A stretch of DNA of 64,000 nucleotides from Bordetella sp. FB-8. GTDB taxonomy: Bacteria > Pseudomonadota > Gammaproteobacteria > Burkholderiales > Burkholderiaceae_B. Each line of letters opens with the position of its first letter. The stretch's first letter is position 1. Positions 7,581 through 16,664 of the stretch are shown here, in pieces. Position numbers and translations under genes: made by a program. The stretch is taken from assembly GCF_000382185.1 (NCBI RefSeq), contig NZ_KB907784.1, forward strand, positions 2,427,633-2,491,632, read 5' to 3'. The notes beneath the pieces are model-generated. The model was not told the origin of the DNA, did not search any database, and saw nothing but the letters and a program-made list of their open reading frames with translations.

Positions 7581-9161
7581 TTACTTGTGCTCATCCACAC
7601 GCCTGGGTTCTGTGTGCTGCGCAGGCGCCGGATGCGCAGCGGGGGCCGGGCGCGGCGCCGCTTGGGGATGCCGCTGTGGATGGAACTGAGGCCGTGGCTG
7701 CTGTGGATGAAACTGCGGCTGAGGCCTCTGCGGATGCGCCTCGGCGGGGCGCGGCGCATTGACGTGAGGCGGCTGGAAGCTCTGATGCGGCGTGGCTTCG
7801 CGCCGGGGCATTTGCGGATGCGCCGCCGGCGCCCGCTCCGGTCCGTTGTGCTGAAACTGCGGCGCTGGGTTGCGCGAGGGCGGATTCCCCGAGCGATGCA
7901 TTTCCATTGAACGATTGGGGGGGGACTGCGGAGCCGGCCTTGGGCCAGGATGCGAGTCGTTGGCATTGAATTGCGGCATGGTCATGGTGCGTCCGGGGCG
8001 CGCATCTGGAAACGCGCCAGGGTGCATGGCCGGCGCGGTTGCGGGATGCATCGCGGGGGCTGCGCCGGAACGTTGATGCATGCGCATCTGCTGTGCGTGC
8101 AACTGCCGCTCATTCATCTGCTGCATGCGTATCTGCTGCGGCGAAGGGCGCCTGTTGCCGTAGTTGTTGACCACGCGGTAGTGGTTGTATCGGTTGATGA
8201 TGGTGGTCGACGTTCGGGAGATGTACGTCGTGTGGTTGTAGACCACCGACGGGCGCCAGCCGCCGCCGGGACCGCTGGGACCGTAGCTGGGCGGCGGCGC
8301 CCAATGCATGCCCCAGTTGTGCCAGCCCCAGCCCACGTGACTGAACATGGCGGCGCCGACCACGATGCCCACGCCGAAGGAGATCAGGCCTACGGTGACG
8401 CCGACTCCCGGTGCAAAGACCGGCGGCTCGTAGGCATAGCCCGGATAGTAGGCAACCGGCGCGCCATAGACTACGGCCGGATTGTAGGCGGGTACGTAGA
8501 CCACCTCAGGCTGCGCGGGCTCGATCACGATGGTCTGCGGCGGGGGCGCGACGACGGGCGGGCCGTCGTAGATGAGCGGTGCGTCCGGCGCGGGCACGTA
8601 TTGCGGCGTCACCACAGGGGGCGAAGTCATGACCACTATCTGGCGGTTCGAACTTAGATGGCCGGCGGCCTTGGCGCGCTGGCGCATAACCTGCACGGCG
8701 TTCAGCACGTCGCTCGGATCGTTGTAGTAGGCCTGTCCGAGCGCGGTCGTCCAGGCCATGTTCGAAGACATTTGCGACAGCACGGCCGGGAATTCGGTCA
8801 AGGCTTTGACCGAGGGATCCCAGGGCTGCTGATCGGCGGCGCTGACGAGCGCCGCTCCTGTGAGATCGGGATTCTGCGTCACCAGATCGTTGGCGGCTGA
8901 TATCTGATCGGGATACGTGGCGCCCGCCAGCACCAGTGCGACCAGCTTGTCGGGGAATAGGGCGATGGGCGCAGTCATTTGATAGAGCTGGCCCGCGGAG
9001 GGCGGCGTGTAGGCCGCGGACGAGGCCGGCGCCGAAGCGGGCGGATAGGCAGGCGCCTGCTGCGCGAGCGCTTGTGTTCCGAACGTGGTCAGGCTCAGCA
9101 TCGATACCATCAGCGATGATGTGATCACGCGCTGTGTGGGGGTGTGTATCCTACTTTTCAT
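7581..9161 (-). CDS. DUF3300 domain exported protein
   Basis: A 526-residue secreted protein. A long signal peptide (hydrophobic VITSSLMVSMLSLTTFGTQALA) leads into the DUF3300 domain, seen in LYQMTAPIALFPDKLVALVL, AATYPDQ-type sequence and WDPSVKALTEFPAVL. A proline-rich linker and a Gly/Trp segment (GVGIVVGAAMFSHVGWGWHNWG) follow. The last 200 residues are low-complexity, very rich in Pro, His, Gln and Arg (repeats such as PQFHPQ). The function of the family is unknown; location is probably periplasm or envelope. The ATG at 9161 follows AAGAAGGAACGGCA, a good ribosome site, so the 20 codons upstream in frame were left out. Confidence 0.88.
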   Translation of the reverse strand: MKSRIHTPTQRVITSSLMVSMLSLTTFGTQALAQQAPAYPPASAPASSAAYTPPSAGQLYQMTAPIALFPDKLVALVLAGATYPDQISAANDLVTQNPDLTGAALVSAADQQPWDPSVKALTEFPAVLSQMSSNMAWTTALGQAYYNDPSDVLNAVQVMRQRAKAAGHLSSNRQIVVMTSPPVVTPQYVPAPDAPLIYDGPPVVAPPPQTIVIEPAQPEVVYVPAYNPAVVYGAPVAYYPGYAYEPPVFAPGVGVTVGLISFGVGIVVGAAMFSHVGWGWHNWGMHWAPPPSYGPSGPGGGWRPSVVYNHTTYISRTSTTIINRYNHYRVVNNYGNRRPSPQQIRMQQMNERQLHAQQMRMHQRSGAAPAMHPATAPAMHPGAFPDARPGRTMTMPQFNANDSHPGPRPAPQSPPNRSMEMHRSGNPPSRNPAPQFQHNGPERAPAAHPQMPRREATPHQSFQPPHVNAPRPAEAHPQRPQPQFHPQQPRPQFHPQRHPQAAPRPAPAAHPAPAQHTEPRRVDEHK

Positions 9162-9213
9162 TGCCGTTCCTTCTTTTGGTCCATGGATTTGCGCGGAGGA
9201 TGGGAAGCATTTT

Positions 9214-10345
9214 CTAGGCACGCAGCACGGGCAGCGTGATGTAGCACCCGCCCAGAACCGGCCGCGAGTCGATGCCCCTCCAGTTTTCGAGAATCGTTGC
9301 GTAGACCGAGCGAAAGCCCACGCCGACCGGCGGATTGCCGTTCGCGTCCAGCCGGTCGAGCGCTGGCGGCACGCCGTAGAGGCCGCCGCGCACGGCGCCG
9401 ACCGAATTCCGAATAGCTCGCCACCAGCGTCCAGTCCCAGCGGTTCATTTCGACCAAGGCGCTGCGCATCGCGGCCATGCCTTGCGAAAACTGCCTGAGC
9501 AGGTTCTGGTGCCGGTCGGGCTGGTCGTGATGGGTGTCGAAACCGTTGAGCGTGAGCCGGATGGCCGCGACGCCCTTGCCGGACTCGCGCGGGTCCGAGC
9601 GCGTCTGCGAGTCGGCCACGATTTGCATCGCGGTCTTGACGAGGCTGCCGAAATTGCCGGGCGGGAAGGAAGTATGCAGCATGGCTTGTCCATCCGCGGA
9701 CCGCAGTCGATCTGCGGCGCGCTGGATTTCGTGTTCGACTTCCAATATATGGGCGAGTTCCGGGTTGCCGCCCGTCTTAGCGACGGAATGGACCCGTTTT
9801 GAATCACGTAGAAACTGTTGCGGGTTGACCAGGGCGATGGCATGGGCGCCGTTGGCGAGCGGCCCCATTTCCGCGCTGCCGATCACCACCGCGTCTGAGG
9901 CGAAGCTTTGCGGCACCCGGTTCTTCTGGAACGAGCGCGTGAGCCAGCGGGTATCCAGGTACTGGTTCGACGCCGAGGCAGTATTCCAGATCTCGATGGA
10001 GCGGAAATGCGAGAGATTGGGCATGGGGTAGCTCACAGCCTGCACAATGGGCAACTCGCGCTGCTGCCATAGCGGCATAAGCGCCTGCATAGCAGGGTGC
10101 AGGCCGGTCTGCCTGTCGAGCGCAATAACCTGGTCGCGCATGATGCCGATGGTGGGCCGCAGCTGCGCGTAGCGCGGCGAGGCATAGGGGATGACGGTGT
10201 TCAGGCCGTCGTTGCCGCCCTTGGGTTCGACCAGGATCAGCAGCCGGGCATAATCAGGCGGGCGCGCAGCGCCCCATGCAAGCCCGGGGTGGATGGCGGC
10301 GGCGAGCGAAGCGGTGCCGGCCCGAAGGAAATGGCGGCGATTCAT
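9214..10345 (-). pseudogene. DUF1501 family protein, broken by an internal deletion/frameshift
   Basis: The 5' part encodes a DUF1501 protein: a twin-arginine-like leader (MNRRHFLRAGTASLAAAIHP), LLILVEPKGGNDGLNTVIPY, and LNGFDTHHDQ, up to WTLVASYSEFGRR near 9397. From there the original frame turns into low-quality Arg-rich sequence. In another frame the expected family C-terminus resumes at once: AVRGGLYGVPPALDRLDANG, then FRSVYATILENWRG, ending LPVLRA with a stop at 9214-9216. The stretch normally between EFGRR and the Gly-Gly-Leu-Tyr-Gly motif (usually containing a TDHG-type sequence) is missing. This looks like a deletion of several dozen bases that also shifted the frame. The usual DUF1800 partner gene is absent. 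Confidence 0.82.
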
Positions 10346-10396
10346 TAGAGTCTGTCGTGGCAGACATCCAGCCCGACGGGTGAGCCCCCAAACGCA

Positions 10397-10465
10397 CGCC
10401 TGGCCGCGTTGCGAATGCTCGCCGCAGCACACCCACTACGTCTGCGCTTCGCGCCTTGCCAGGCG
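10397..10465. repeat. Short interspersed palindromic repeat candidate
   Basis: Inverted arms CGCCTGGC (10397-10404) and GCCAGGCG (10458-10465) flank about 53 bp. Partly matching inner bases (GCGAA / TTCGC) extend the pairing. It lies in the 185-bp gap upstream of the DUF1501 pseudogene and looks like a family repeat of this genus, but only one copy occurs in the window, so this is unproven. Confidence 0.4.
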
Positions 10466-10530
10466 CGCGGTTGGAGGCTCATGCGTGGCTCCTTTTAGTG
10501 TTAACAGGCCTTAGTCAGATGCCGATCGGG

Positions 10531-10827
10531 TCACGGCGCCCAGTGGCCCTCGACCCATACCCAGCCGCCGGCGCGTCCGGCCCAATGACCGGGCACCCAG
10601 TGATAGCCGACGCGCACGGCCCGCCAGTGGCCGGGTATCCAGACGTAGCGCCCCTTGCGCCAGACCCAGTGGCCGCCGTCCCAGGCATAGCCCGGATGCG
10701 GCGCAGGCACGACTTCGATCTGCGGCGGTGGCGGGGCCACGCGTATGACGGCCGGCCGCGCGGGTTCGACCACGCAAGCAGACAGGCTCAGGCAGAGCAG
10801 CGTGGCGGCCAGCGAGGTCGCGGCCAT
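10531..10827 (-). CDS. YXWGXW-repeat type small lipoprotein
   Basis: A 98-residue putative lipoprotein. The signal peptide MAATSLAATLLCLSLSAC ends in a lipobox (LSAC), so the mature protein should be acylated at that Cys. A Pro-rich linker follows (VAPPPPQIEVVPAPHPGY). The rest is built from repeats of a Trp-His-Trp pattern: GYAWDGGHWVWRKGRYVW, IPGHWR, YHWVPGHW and WVWVEGHWAP. This matches the YXWGXW/BcpO-type repeat lipoproteins of Proteobacteria, whose role in the envelope is unknown. The ATG at 10827 is chosen because it places the lipobox correctly. Confidence 0.85.
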   Translation of the reverse strand: MAATSLAATLLCLSLSACVVEPARPAVIRVAPPPPQIEVVPAPHPGYAWDGGHWVWRKGRYVWIPGHWRAVRVGYHWVPGHWAGRAGGWVWVEGHWAP

Positions 10828-11043
10828 GCGCCCGGCGTTGCGGTTCGGGTGTAAAGGTCGAGCACAAGCGCGCGGCGAAAGTTGTCGTGCCATATTTCCT
10901 TAGCCTTTGAATCGAAGACGGGTAGGCAGCCTAGGAGGGCCAGTCCATGCCGTTTGCTTGGATTGCCTACGTTTAACCGGTATTGCATGCTGCATCCGTC
11001 GCCGATCGGCGATCTTTTTTGTAACGGGAGTGCGTGCTGCCGC

Positions 11044-13455
11044 CTATCCGAACAGGTCCAGTTGCCGGCTCACCACGCCGTCGAAATCCTCACCCAGAAA
11101 AGGCAATATGGCATCGGCGATGGGCCGCAACTGCTTATCCACATAGTGCGCGTAGTCGATGGGAAAGCGCCGTACTTCCAGAGGTTGCGGGCCGGCCTCG
11201 GTGATCACGTAGCTGATCCAGCCGCCGTTCTGGTATTGCCTTGGCCTTCCCTGGCTCCGGTTGAAATCGTCTGCCATGCGTGCGGCGCGCACATGCGGGG
11301 GGACATTGTGTTGGTATTCGCTCAGCCGTCGACGCAGGCGTTTGCGATAGACCAGCAGATCGTCCATCTGGCCCAGCAGCGTGCGCCGCACGACATCTTG
11401 CACATAGTCCCGGTGGGGCTGACGGTCGAAGACGCGCCGATAGAGCTCCTGCTGGAACTGCTGCGCGAGCGCAGACCAGTCGGAGCGCACCGTTTCCATG
11501 CCCTTGAAGACCAGTTCGGTGCTGCCGTCGTCGCGCACTACCTGGCCGGCGTAGCGCTTTTTGCTGCCCAGTTCGGCGCCGCGCACGGTGGGCATGAGAA
11601 AGCGCCGGTAATGGGTGTCCAATTCCAATTCCAGCGCGCTTTCCAGGCCGTATGTTTGGTGTAAATGCTCGCGCCACCAGCGGTTGACATGATCGACCAG
11701 TCCCTGGCCTATGGCGGCCGCGCTCGCCTGATCATGGGCGCGCCCGAGCCAGACAAAGGTGGAGTCGGTGTCGCCGTAGATCACCTCAAAGCCGCGCTGC
11801 TCGATCAGGGCGCGGGTGCGGCGCATGATGTCGTGGCCGCGCAGGGTGATGGACGAGGCCAGGCGCGGGTCAAAGAAGCGGCAACCGCTGGAGCCGAGCA
11901 CGCCGTAGAAGGAGTTCATGATGATCTTGAGCGCTTGCGAGAGCGGCGCATTGTTTTCGCGCTTGGCTGCTTCGCGGCCCTGCCATACCTGGGCGACGAT
12001 GCCGGGCAGGCAATGCTTGTCACGCGAGAAGCGCGCGCCGCGATAACCGTCCACGGCGTCTGCCGGGCCGCCGGCGCGCAGGCCCTCGATCAGCCCCGCC
12101 GGATCGATGAGAAAAGTGCGGATAATGGCGGGATAGAGGCTTTTGTAGTCGAGCACCAGCACCGATTCGTACAGGCCGGGCCGCGAGTCCATGACAAACC
12201 CCCCGGGACTGGATTCGGGCCGGCGCTCGCCCAGGTTAGGCGCGACAAAGCCCAGCCTGTGCATGCGCGGCAGGTACAGGTGCGTGAAGGCCGCCACCGA
12301 ACCGCCGTTGCGATCGGCGGGCAGGCCGGTCACGCTCGCGCGTTCCAGCAGGAAATCGATCAGCCCGGTCTTCTCGAAGATGCGCGCGACCAGCACGCAG
12401 TCCTGCAGGTTGTAGCGGGCCAGCGCGGGCTTGTCCTGTGCGAACATGCGGTTGATCGCATCCATGCGGTCGTAGGGGTTGTCGATGGCTTTGCCTTCGC
12501 CCAGCAGGTTCCGCGCCACCGCTTCCAGACTGAAAGACGGGAAGCTCCAGGTGGCCGAGCGCAGGGCTTCGATGCCATCGATCACCAAGCGGCCGGGGAC
12601 CGTCGCGAAGTAGTGCTGCTGGCTTTCGCCGTGTTCGCGCCACTGTATTTCCCCGCCGGCGCGGCCCAGTCGCAGCGGCATGCCCAGGCGCTGTGCATGT
12701 TCCTGCAGGATGCGCAGATCGAACTGCACCAGGTTCCAGCCTATGATGGCGTCGGGGTCGTGGCGCGCCATCCAGCCGTTGAGAGCGTCGAGCAGTTCGG
12801 CGTGCGTCGCGCAGTATTCGAGCGCGAAATCGCATTCGCCTGCCTGGGCTGGCCCCGGCCCCAGCATGTAGACCTGTCTCTGGCCGCAGCCTTCGATGGC
12901 GATGCAGTACAGCTCGCCGTTCATGCTGGTCTCGATGTCGAGCGAGGCGAGCCTGAGCGTGGGCCGGTAGCCGGTTCGATCCGGTTTGATGCGAATCGAA
13001 TTCGTAGCGCCATCTCGCGGCTCGGTCGCATCGTCGAAGGCGACCGCGGCGGTGATGAAGCGCTCCATTAGGTAGCGTTCCGGCGGCCGGATGTCGGCCT
13101 CGTAGACATCCACGCCGGCTTGCCGCAACTGCTTTTCCAGCTTGAGTAGATGGCGGTGATGTGTGCAATAGAGGCCCAACACGGGTCGATGATGGAAGTC
13201 ACGCAGTCCCAGCGGACGCAGTTCGGCGCCATGCTCGCCGCGCAGCAGGGATTGGGCCGTTTCGCGCTGTTCGGCGGGGATGAAGGCCACCGAAACCTGG
13301 TCAGGAACGCGCAGCAGGCGCGGTCCGGCGTCGGTGGCCAGCCAGAGTTCGATCTCGGTGCCGGCGGCCGTATCGCGCCAGTGCCGGGTGAGGATGAAGC
13401 CTCGCTGAGTGTTCACGCGGGGTGCCTGGGAAACGCATATATCGATCAGCGCCAT
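11044..13455 (-). CDS. polB: DNA polymerase II (B-family)
   Basis: A 803-residue B-family DNA polymerase, close in length to E. coli Pol II (783). The 3'-5' exonuclease motif SLDIETS is at residues 171-177 and IIGWNLVQFDLRIL holds exo II. In the polymerase half, motif A is DYKSLYPAIIRTF, motif B is ALKIIMNSFYGVLGSSGCRF, and motif C is YGDTDSTF with the catalytic Asp pair. LELDTHYRRFLMPTVRGAELGSKKRYAG follows as in Pol II. It should act in replication restart and lesion bypass. It is divergent from the epimerase gene at 13515 with only 59 bp between. No LexA box was identified with confidence. Confidence 0.96.
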   Translation of the reverse strand: MALIDICVSQAPRVNTQRGFILTRHWRDTAAGTEIELWLATDAGPRLLRVPDQVSVAFIPAEQRETAQSLLRGEHGAELRPLGLRDFHHRPVLGLYCTHHRHLLKLEKQLRQAGVDVYEADIRPPERYLMERFITAAVAFDDATEPRDGATNSIRIKPDRTGYRPTLRLASLDIETSMNGELYCIAIEGCGQRQVYMLGPGPAQAGECDFALEYCATHAELLDALNGWMARHDPDAIIGWNLVQFDLRILQEHAQRLGMPLRLGRAGGEIQWREHGESQQHYFATVPGRLVIDGIEALRSATWSFPSFSLEAVARNLLGEGKAIDNPYDRMDAINRMFAQDKPALARYNLQDCVLVARIFEKTGLIDFLLERASVTGLPADRNGGSVAAFTHLYLPRMHRLGFVAPNLGERRPESSPGGFVMDSRPGLYESVLVLDYKSLYPAIIRTFLIDPAGLIEGLRAGGPADAVDGYRGARFSRDKHCLPGIVAQVWQGREAAKRENNAPLSQALKIIMNSFYGVLGSSGCRFFDPRLASSITLRGHDIMRRTRALIEQRGFEVIYGDTDSTFVWLGRAHDQASAAAIGQGLVDHVNRWWREHLHQTYGLESALELELDTHYRRFLMPTVRGAELGSKKRYAGQVVRDDGSTELVFKGMETVRSDWSALAQQFQQELYRRVFDRQPHRDYVQDVVRRTLLGQMDDLLVYRKRLRRRLSEYQHNVPPHVRAARMADDFNRSQGRPRQYQNGGWISYVITEAGPQPLEVRRFPIDYAHYVDKQLRPIADAILPFLGEDFDGVVSRQLDLFG

Positions 13456-13514
13456 TTTACCGGGCAGGGTGGGGGCGGCGTGCTTAAATTCCGGGCTGGT
13501 CGATCTAGGTCTTT

Positions 13515-14426
13515 ATGGTGAACCCTATGCCCGCACTTTCGCAGCAGATCCTCGAAATCACCGAAGAGGGTTCGCGGCTGCGCTTGGCCCCGCACTATGG
13601 CGGGCGTCTGTTGTCCTGGGACGTCGACGGGGAGCCGGTGATTCATTGGCCCGAAAAGGCCGACTGGAGCCGGCTCGGGGGCGTGCGCGGCGGCAATCCC
13701 CTTCTGTTTCCCTTTCTGGGCCGGCACCGCGTCGACGGCCAGATCGGCCGCTGGCGGGATGCGCGGGGCGTGGTGCGCGAGGTGCCCATGCATGGTTTCG
13801 CGCGCGATTTGCCGTTTATCGCGCAGATCGAACCGCACGGCAAGGGCGTGCGCATGACGCTGCAGGACAGCAAAGCCACGCGCGCCGGCTATCCCTTCGG
13901 CTTTCGCTTGGAGGCCGCCTACCGGCTGATCGACGCCCGCACGCTCGAGGTCGAGCTGAGCGTGTTCAACACGGGCGATGCGCCCTTGCCGCATTATGCG
14001 GGCCACCATTTCTATTTCACGCTGCCGCACATCCAGCGCGGCGCGGCCTCCATGGAGCTGCCGCCCACTCAGCGGCGCTACCATCGGGCCGACGGCGCCA
14101 TCGCGGCGGCTGTGCCGGGCCAGGCGCGCTACACGCTGGACGACCCGGTCATTCACGACTGCATGCATTGCCTGCAAGGCTTACCGGACCGACCTGTGCG
14201 CCTGCGCATGCCGGGCCTGGACCGCCGCATCGAGATCGATCTGCGGCGCCCGGGTTCGGTGCCCTGGTATTGCGTTACCACCTGGACCGAGGCGGCAGAG
14301 TCCGATTTCTATTGCGTCGAACCCTGGCTGGGTATGCCGGACGCGATTCACAACGGCCTGGGGCTGCGCTGGGTGCGGCCGGGGCAGGCCGAATCGGCAG
14401 TGCTGCGGATCACGGTGGGTCGCTGA
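13515..14426 (+). CDS. Aldose 1-epimerase family protein
   Basis: A roughly 300-residue galactose-mutarotase-fold protein (PF01263), nearest in feel to the glucose-6-phosphate 1-epimerase (YeaD-like) and unclassified aldose epimerase groups. Visible features are LRLAPHYGGRLLSWDVDG, GGNPLLFPFLGRHRVDG, the MHGFAR motif with a likely catalytic His, LPHYAGHHFYFTLP (second His), and the C-terminal CVEPWLGMPDAI carrying the expected catalytic Glu. Such enzymes interconvert the alpha and beta anomers of a sugar or sugar phosphate; the substrate is not determined. The start may be ATG 13515 or ATG 13527. Confidence 0.85.
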   Translation: MVNPMPALSQQILEITEEGSRLRLAPHYGGRLLSWDVDGEPVIHWPEKADWSRLGGVRGGNPLLFPFLGRHRVDGQIGRWRDARGVVREVPMHGFARDLPFIAQIEPHGKGVRMTLQDSKATRAGYPFGFRLEAAYRLIDARTLEVELSVFNTGDAPLPHYAGHHFYFTLPHIQRGAASMELPPTQRRYHRADGAIAAAVPGQARYTLDDPVIHDCMHCLQGLPDRPVRLRMPGLDRRIEIDLRRPGSVPWYCVTTWTEAAESDFYCVEPWLGMPDAIHNGLGLRWVRPGQAESAVLRITVGR

Positions 14427-14534
14427 TGCCGACAGGCGTCTTGGTGCCGCGGTGGGCTTCATCATGTTGTCACGCCGATAGGGTAAATAGCGAAAGGACT
14501 TTTTCTCCTCAATTTTTCATCCGACGGCGACAAC

Positions 14535-15449
14535 GTGAGCGACTCCGACCTACTCTCCTTACACACCCGCCGGCTCTATGCCGAAATGATCGACAGCCTC
14601 GACGAAGAGCTGGAGATGGAACTGGACGACGAGCGCCTGGACGCCATGCTGGAGGGCGACCATGCGGGCGATTCCGACATGGATCGCCGCCAGTACTTTC
14701 GCGAGCTGCTGCGCCTGCAGGGCGAACTGGTCAAGCTGCAGGACTGGGTGGTCGACAAGAAGCTCAAGATCGTCGTGCTCTTCGAGGGGCGCGACGCGGC
14801 AGGCAAGGGCGGCGCCATCAAGCGCATCACCCAGCGCCTGAACCCGCGCGTGTGCCGGGTGGCGGCGCTGCCCGCACCCAATGACCGCGAGCGCACGCAG
14901 TGGTACTTCCAGCGCTATGTATCCCATTTGCCGGCGGGCGGCGAAATCGTGTTGTTCGATCGCAGCTGGTACAACCGCGCCGGGGTGGAGCGCGTCATGG
15001 AATTCTGTACCGACGAGGAATACGAAGAATTCTTCCGCAGCGTGTCCGAGTTCGAGAAGATGTTGGTGCGCTCGGGCATCGTGCTCATCAAGTACTGGTT
15101 CTCGATCAGCGACGAGGAGCAGCATCGGCGCTTCCTGGCCCGCGTGCATGATCCGCTCAAGCAATGGAAGCTATCGCCCATGGATCTGGAGTCGCGCCGC
15201 CTATGGGAGGCCTATACCAAGGCCAAGGAAGAGATGATGGAGCGCTCGCACATTCCCGAAGCGCGCTGGTGGATTGTCGAGGGCGTGGACAAGAAGCGCG
15301 CCCGCCTCAATTGCATACGGCATCTGCTCGATCAGGTGCCCTACGGCGAGGTGGGCCATCCCGATGTCGTGCTGCCCCAGCGCGTGCATCATCCGGACTA
15401 CAGCCGCAATCCGCAGCCGCAGGATATGTACGTGCCGTCCGTTTATTGA
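14535..15449 (+). CDS. ppk2: Polyphosphate kinase 2
   Basis: A 304-residue PPK2-family kinase that transfers phosphate between polyphosphate and nucleotides (GDP/ADP). The Walker A motif is GRDAAGKGGAIKRI near residue 84, and the Walker B/lid region is FDRSWYNRAGVERVMEF. The family segments YFQRYVSHLPAGGEIVLF, KYWFSIS, and SPMDLESRRLWEAYTKAKEEM are present. The acidic N-terminal extension (EELEMELDDERLD) is typical of one-domain PPK2 proteins. Translation starts at a GTG at 14535. It lies 108 bp after the epimerase and is closed by a strong terminator. Confidence 0.95.
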   Translation: MSDSDLLSLHTRRLYAEMIDSLDEELEMELDDERLDAMLEGDHAGDSDMDRRQYFRELLRLQGELVKLQDWVVDKKLKIVVLFEGRDAAGKGGAIKRITQRLNPRVCRVAALPAPNDRERTQWYFQRYVSHLPAGGEIVLFDRSWYNRAGVERVMEFCTDEEYEEFFRSVSEFEKMLVRSGIVLIKYWFSISDEEQHRRFLARVHDPLKQWKLSPMDLESRRLWEAYTKAKEEMMERSHIPEARWWIVEGVDKKRARLNCIRHLLDQVPYGEVGHPDVVLPQRVHHPDYSRNPQPQDMYVPSVY

Positions 15450-15451
15450 TG

Positions 15452-15479
15452 AATAAAGCCACGCGTGCGTGGCTTTATT
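15452..15479. terminator. Intrinsic terminator between ppk2 and tas
   Basis: A 12-bp perfect stem AATAAAGCCACG / CGTGGCTTTATT with a four-base loop. It starts 3 bp past the ppk2 stop and can serve the convergent tas gene as well. Confidence 0.8.
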
Positions 15480-15493
15480 TGCGTTTCAGGCGT

Positions 15494-16543
15494 TCAGGGC
15501 GCCGGGTTCGGATGCCTGACGTGGATGGCTTCGATGCCGGCGAGCACATCCGCGTTCAATTCCACCTCGACGCTATCGATGTTTTCCTTGAGCTGATCCA
15601 GCGTCGTGGCGCCAACCAGGTTGCTGGCGACGAACTTGCGCGCGTTCACCCAGGCCAGGGCCAGGGCCACCGGCGACAGGCCATGCTGCTTGGCCAGCGC
15701 CACGTATTCGGCCGCGGCCGCGTCGGTTTCCGGATTGCTGTAGCGGGTAAAGCGCTCGAACAGCGTCAGGCGCGCCTTGGCCGGGTGCGCACCGTTCAGG
15801 TACTTGCCCGACAGCACGCCCATGGCCAGCGGCGAATAGGCCAGCAGGCTCACGCCTTCGTGATGGGTGAATTCCGACAGACCGATCTCGTAGACGCGGT
15901 TGACCAGGCTGTACGGATTCTGGATGGACGCCGGGCGCGGTAGGTTCTTCATTTCCGCATGCTTGAGGAACTGCGCCATGCCCCAGGGTGTTTCGTTGGA
16001 CAGGCCGAAGTGGCGGATCTTGCCGGCCTTCTGCAGGTCGCTGAGCACCTGCAGCGTTTCTTCGACGGGCACGGTGTAGTCGTCTTCGACCCAGGGGTAG
16101 TTGAGCTTGCCGAAGGTGCTGGTGGTGCGGTCGGGCCAGTGCAACTGGTAGAGGTCGAGGTAGTCGGTCTGCAGGCGCTTGAGGCTGGCGTCCAGCGCTG
16201 CGGTGATGTTCTTGCGGTCCAGAAAAGTCTTGCCGTCACGGATGTGCCCGGGGCGCTTGGCGTCGCGCACGGGTCCGGCCACCTTGCTGGCAAGGTAGAA
16301 ATCGTCGCGTTTGCCGCGCCGGGCGATCCAGGTGCCGATATAGGCTTCGGTGCGGCCCTGGGTTTCGGGCTTGGGCGGTACGGGATACATCTCGGCGGCA
16401 TCGATCAGATTGACGCCGCGCGACAGCGCATAGTCGAGCTGCTGGTGGGCCTGGGCTTCGGTATTTTGCTCGCCCCAGGTCATGGTACCCAGGCCGATCA
16501 GGCTGACTTCCAGGCCGGTGCGGCCAAGCTGGCGGTATTTCAC
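15494..16543 (-). CDS. tas: Aldo/keto reductase, Tas family
   Basis: A 349-residue NADPH-dependent aldo/keto reductase closely resembling E. coli Tas along its full length: LEVSLIGLGTMTWGEQN at the N-terminus, NLIDAAEMYPVPPKPETQGR, DYLDLYQLHWPDR, and the C-terminal ATTLDQLKENIDSVEVEL. The catalytic tetrad residues are expected at the Asp of IDAAEMY, the Tyr, a Lys (LASKVAG) and the His of QLHWP. E. coli Tas was found as a suppressor of a tyrosine-auxotrophic phenotype; the physiological substrate is unknown. It is divergent from the ene-reductase gene at 16665. Confidence 0.93.
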   Translation of the reverse strand: MKYRQLGRTGLEVSLIGLGTMTWGEQNTEAQAHQQLDYALSRGVNLIDAAEMYPVPPKPETQGRTEAYIGTWIARRGKRDDFYLASKVAGPVRDAKRPGHIRDGKTFLDRKNITAALDASLKRLQTDYLDLYQLHWPDRTTSTFGKLNYPWVEDDYTVPVEETLQVLSDLQKAGKIRHFGLSNETPWGMAQFLKHAEMKNLPRPASIQNPYSLVNRVYEIGLSEFTHHEGVSLLAYSPLAMGVLSGKYLNGAHPAKARLTLFERFTRYSNPETDAAAAEYVALAKQHGLSPVALALAWVNARKFVASNLVGATTLDQLKENIDSVEVELNADVLAGIEAIHVRHPNPAP

Positions 16544-16664
16544 TGCAATACTCCGGGTTGTTGAAAGGGCTTTTGGCCCTTAGGGTTTTGGGCAATGGTA
16601 CTCCCGCTCCAGAGGTATAGTGCAACGCACCAATTTCCCTTCCCTCGACAGGCAGGAGTTTTAA

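Noticed and set aside
10999..11020. TCGCC-GATC-GGCGA hairpin followed by a T run, like a plus-strand terminator
   Set aside because: The stem has only five pairs, and no plus-strand gene ends upstream; the neighbouring genes run on the minus strand, where there is no T run.
11665..13071. 468-codon plus-strand frame antisense to polB
   Set aside because: Polymerase motifs on the minus strand explain the region; high GC content creates long antisense frames.
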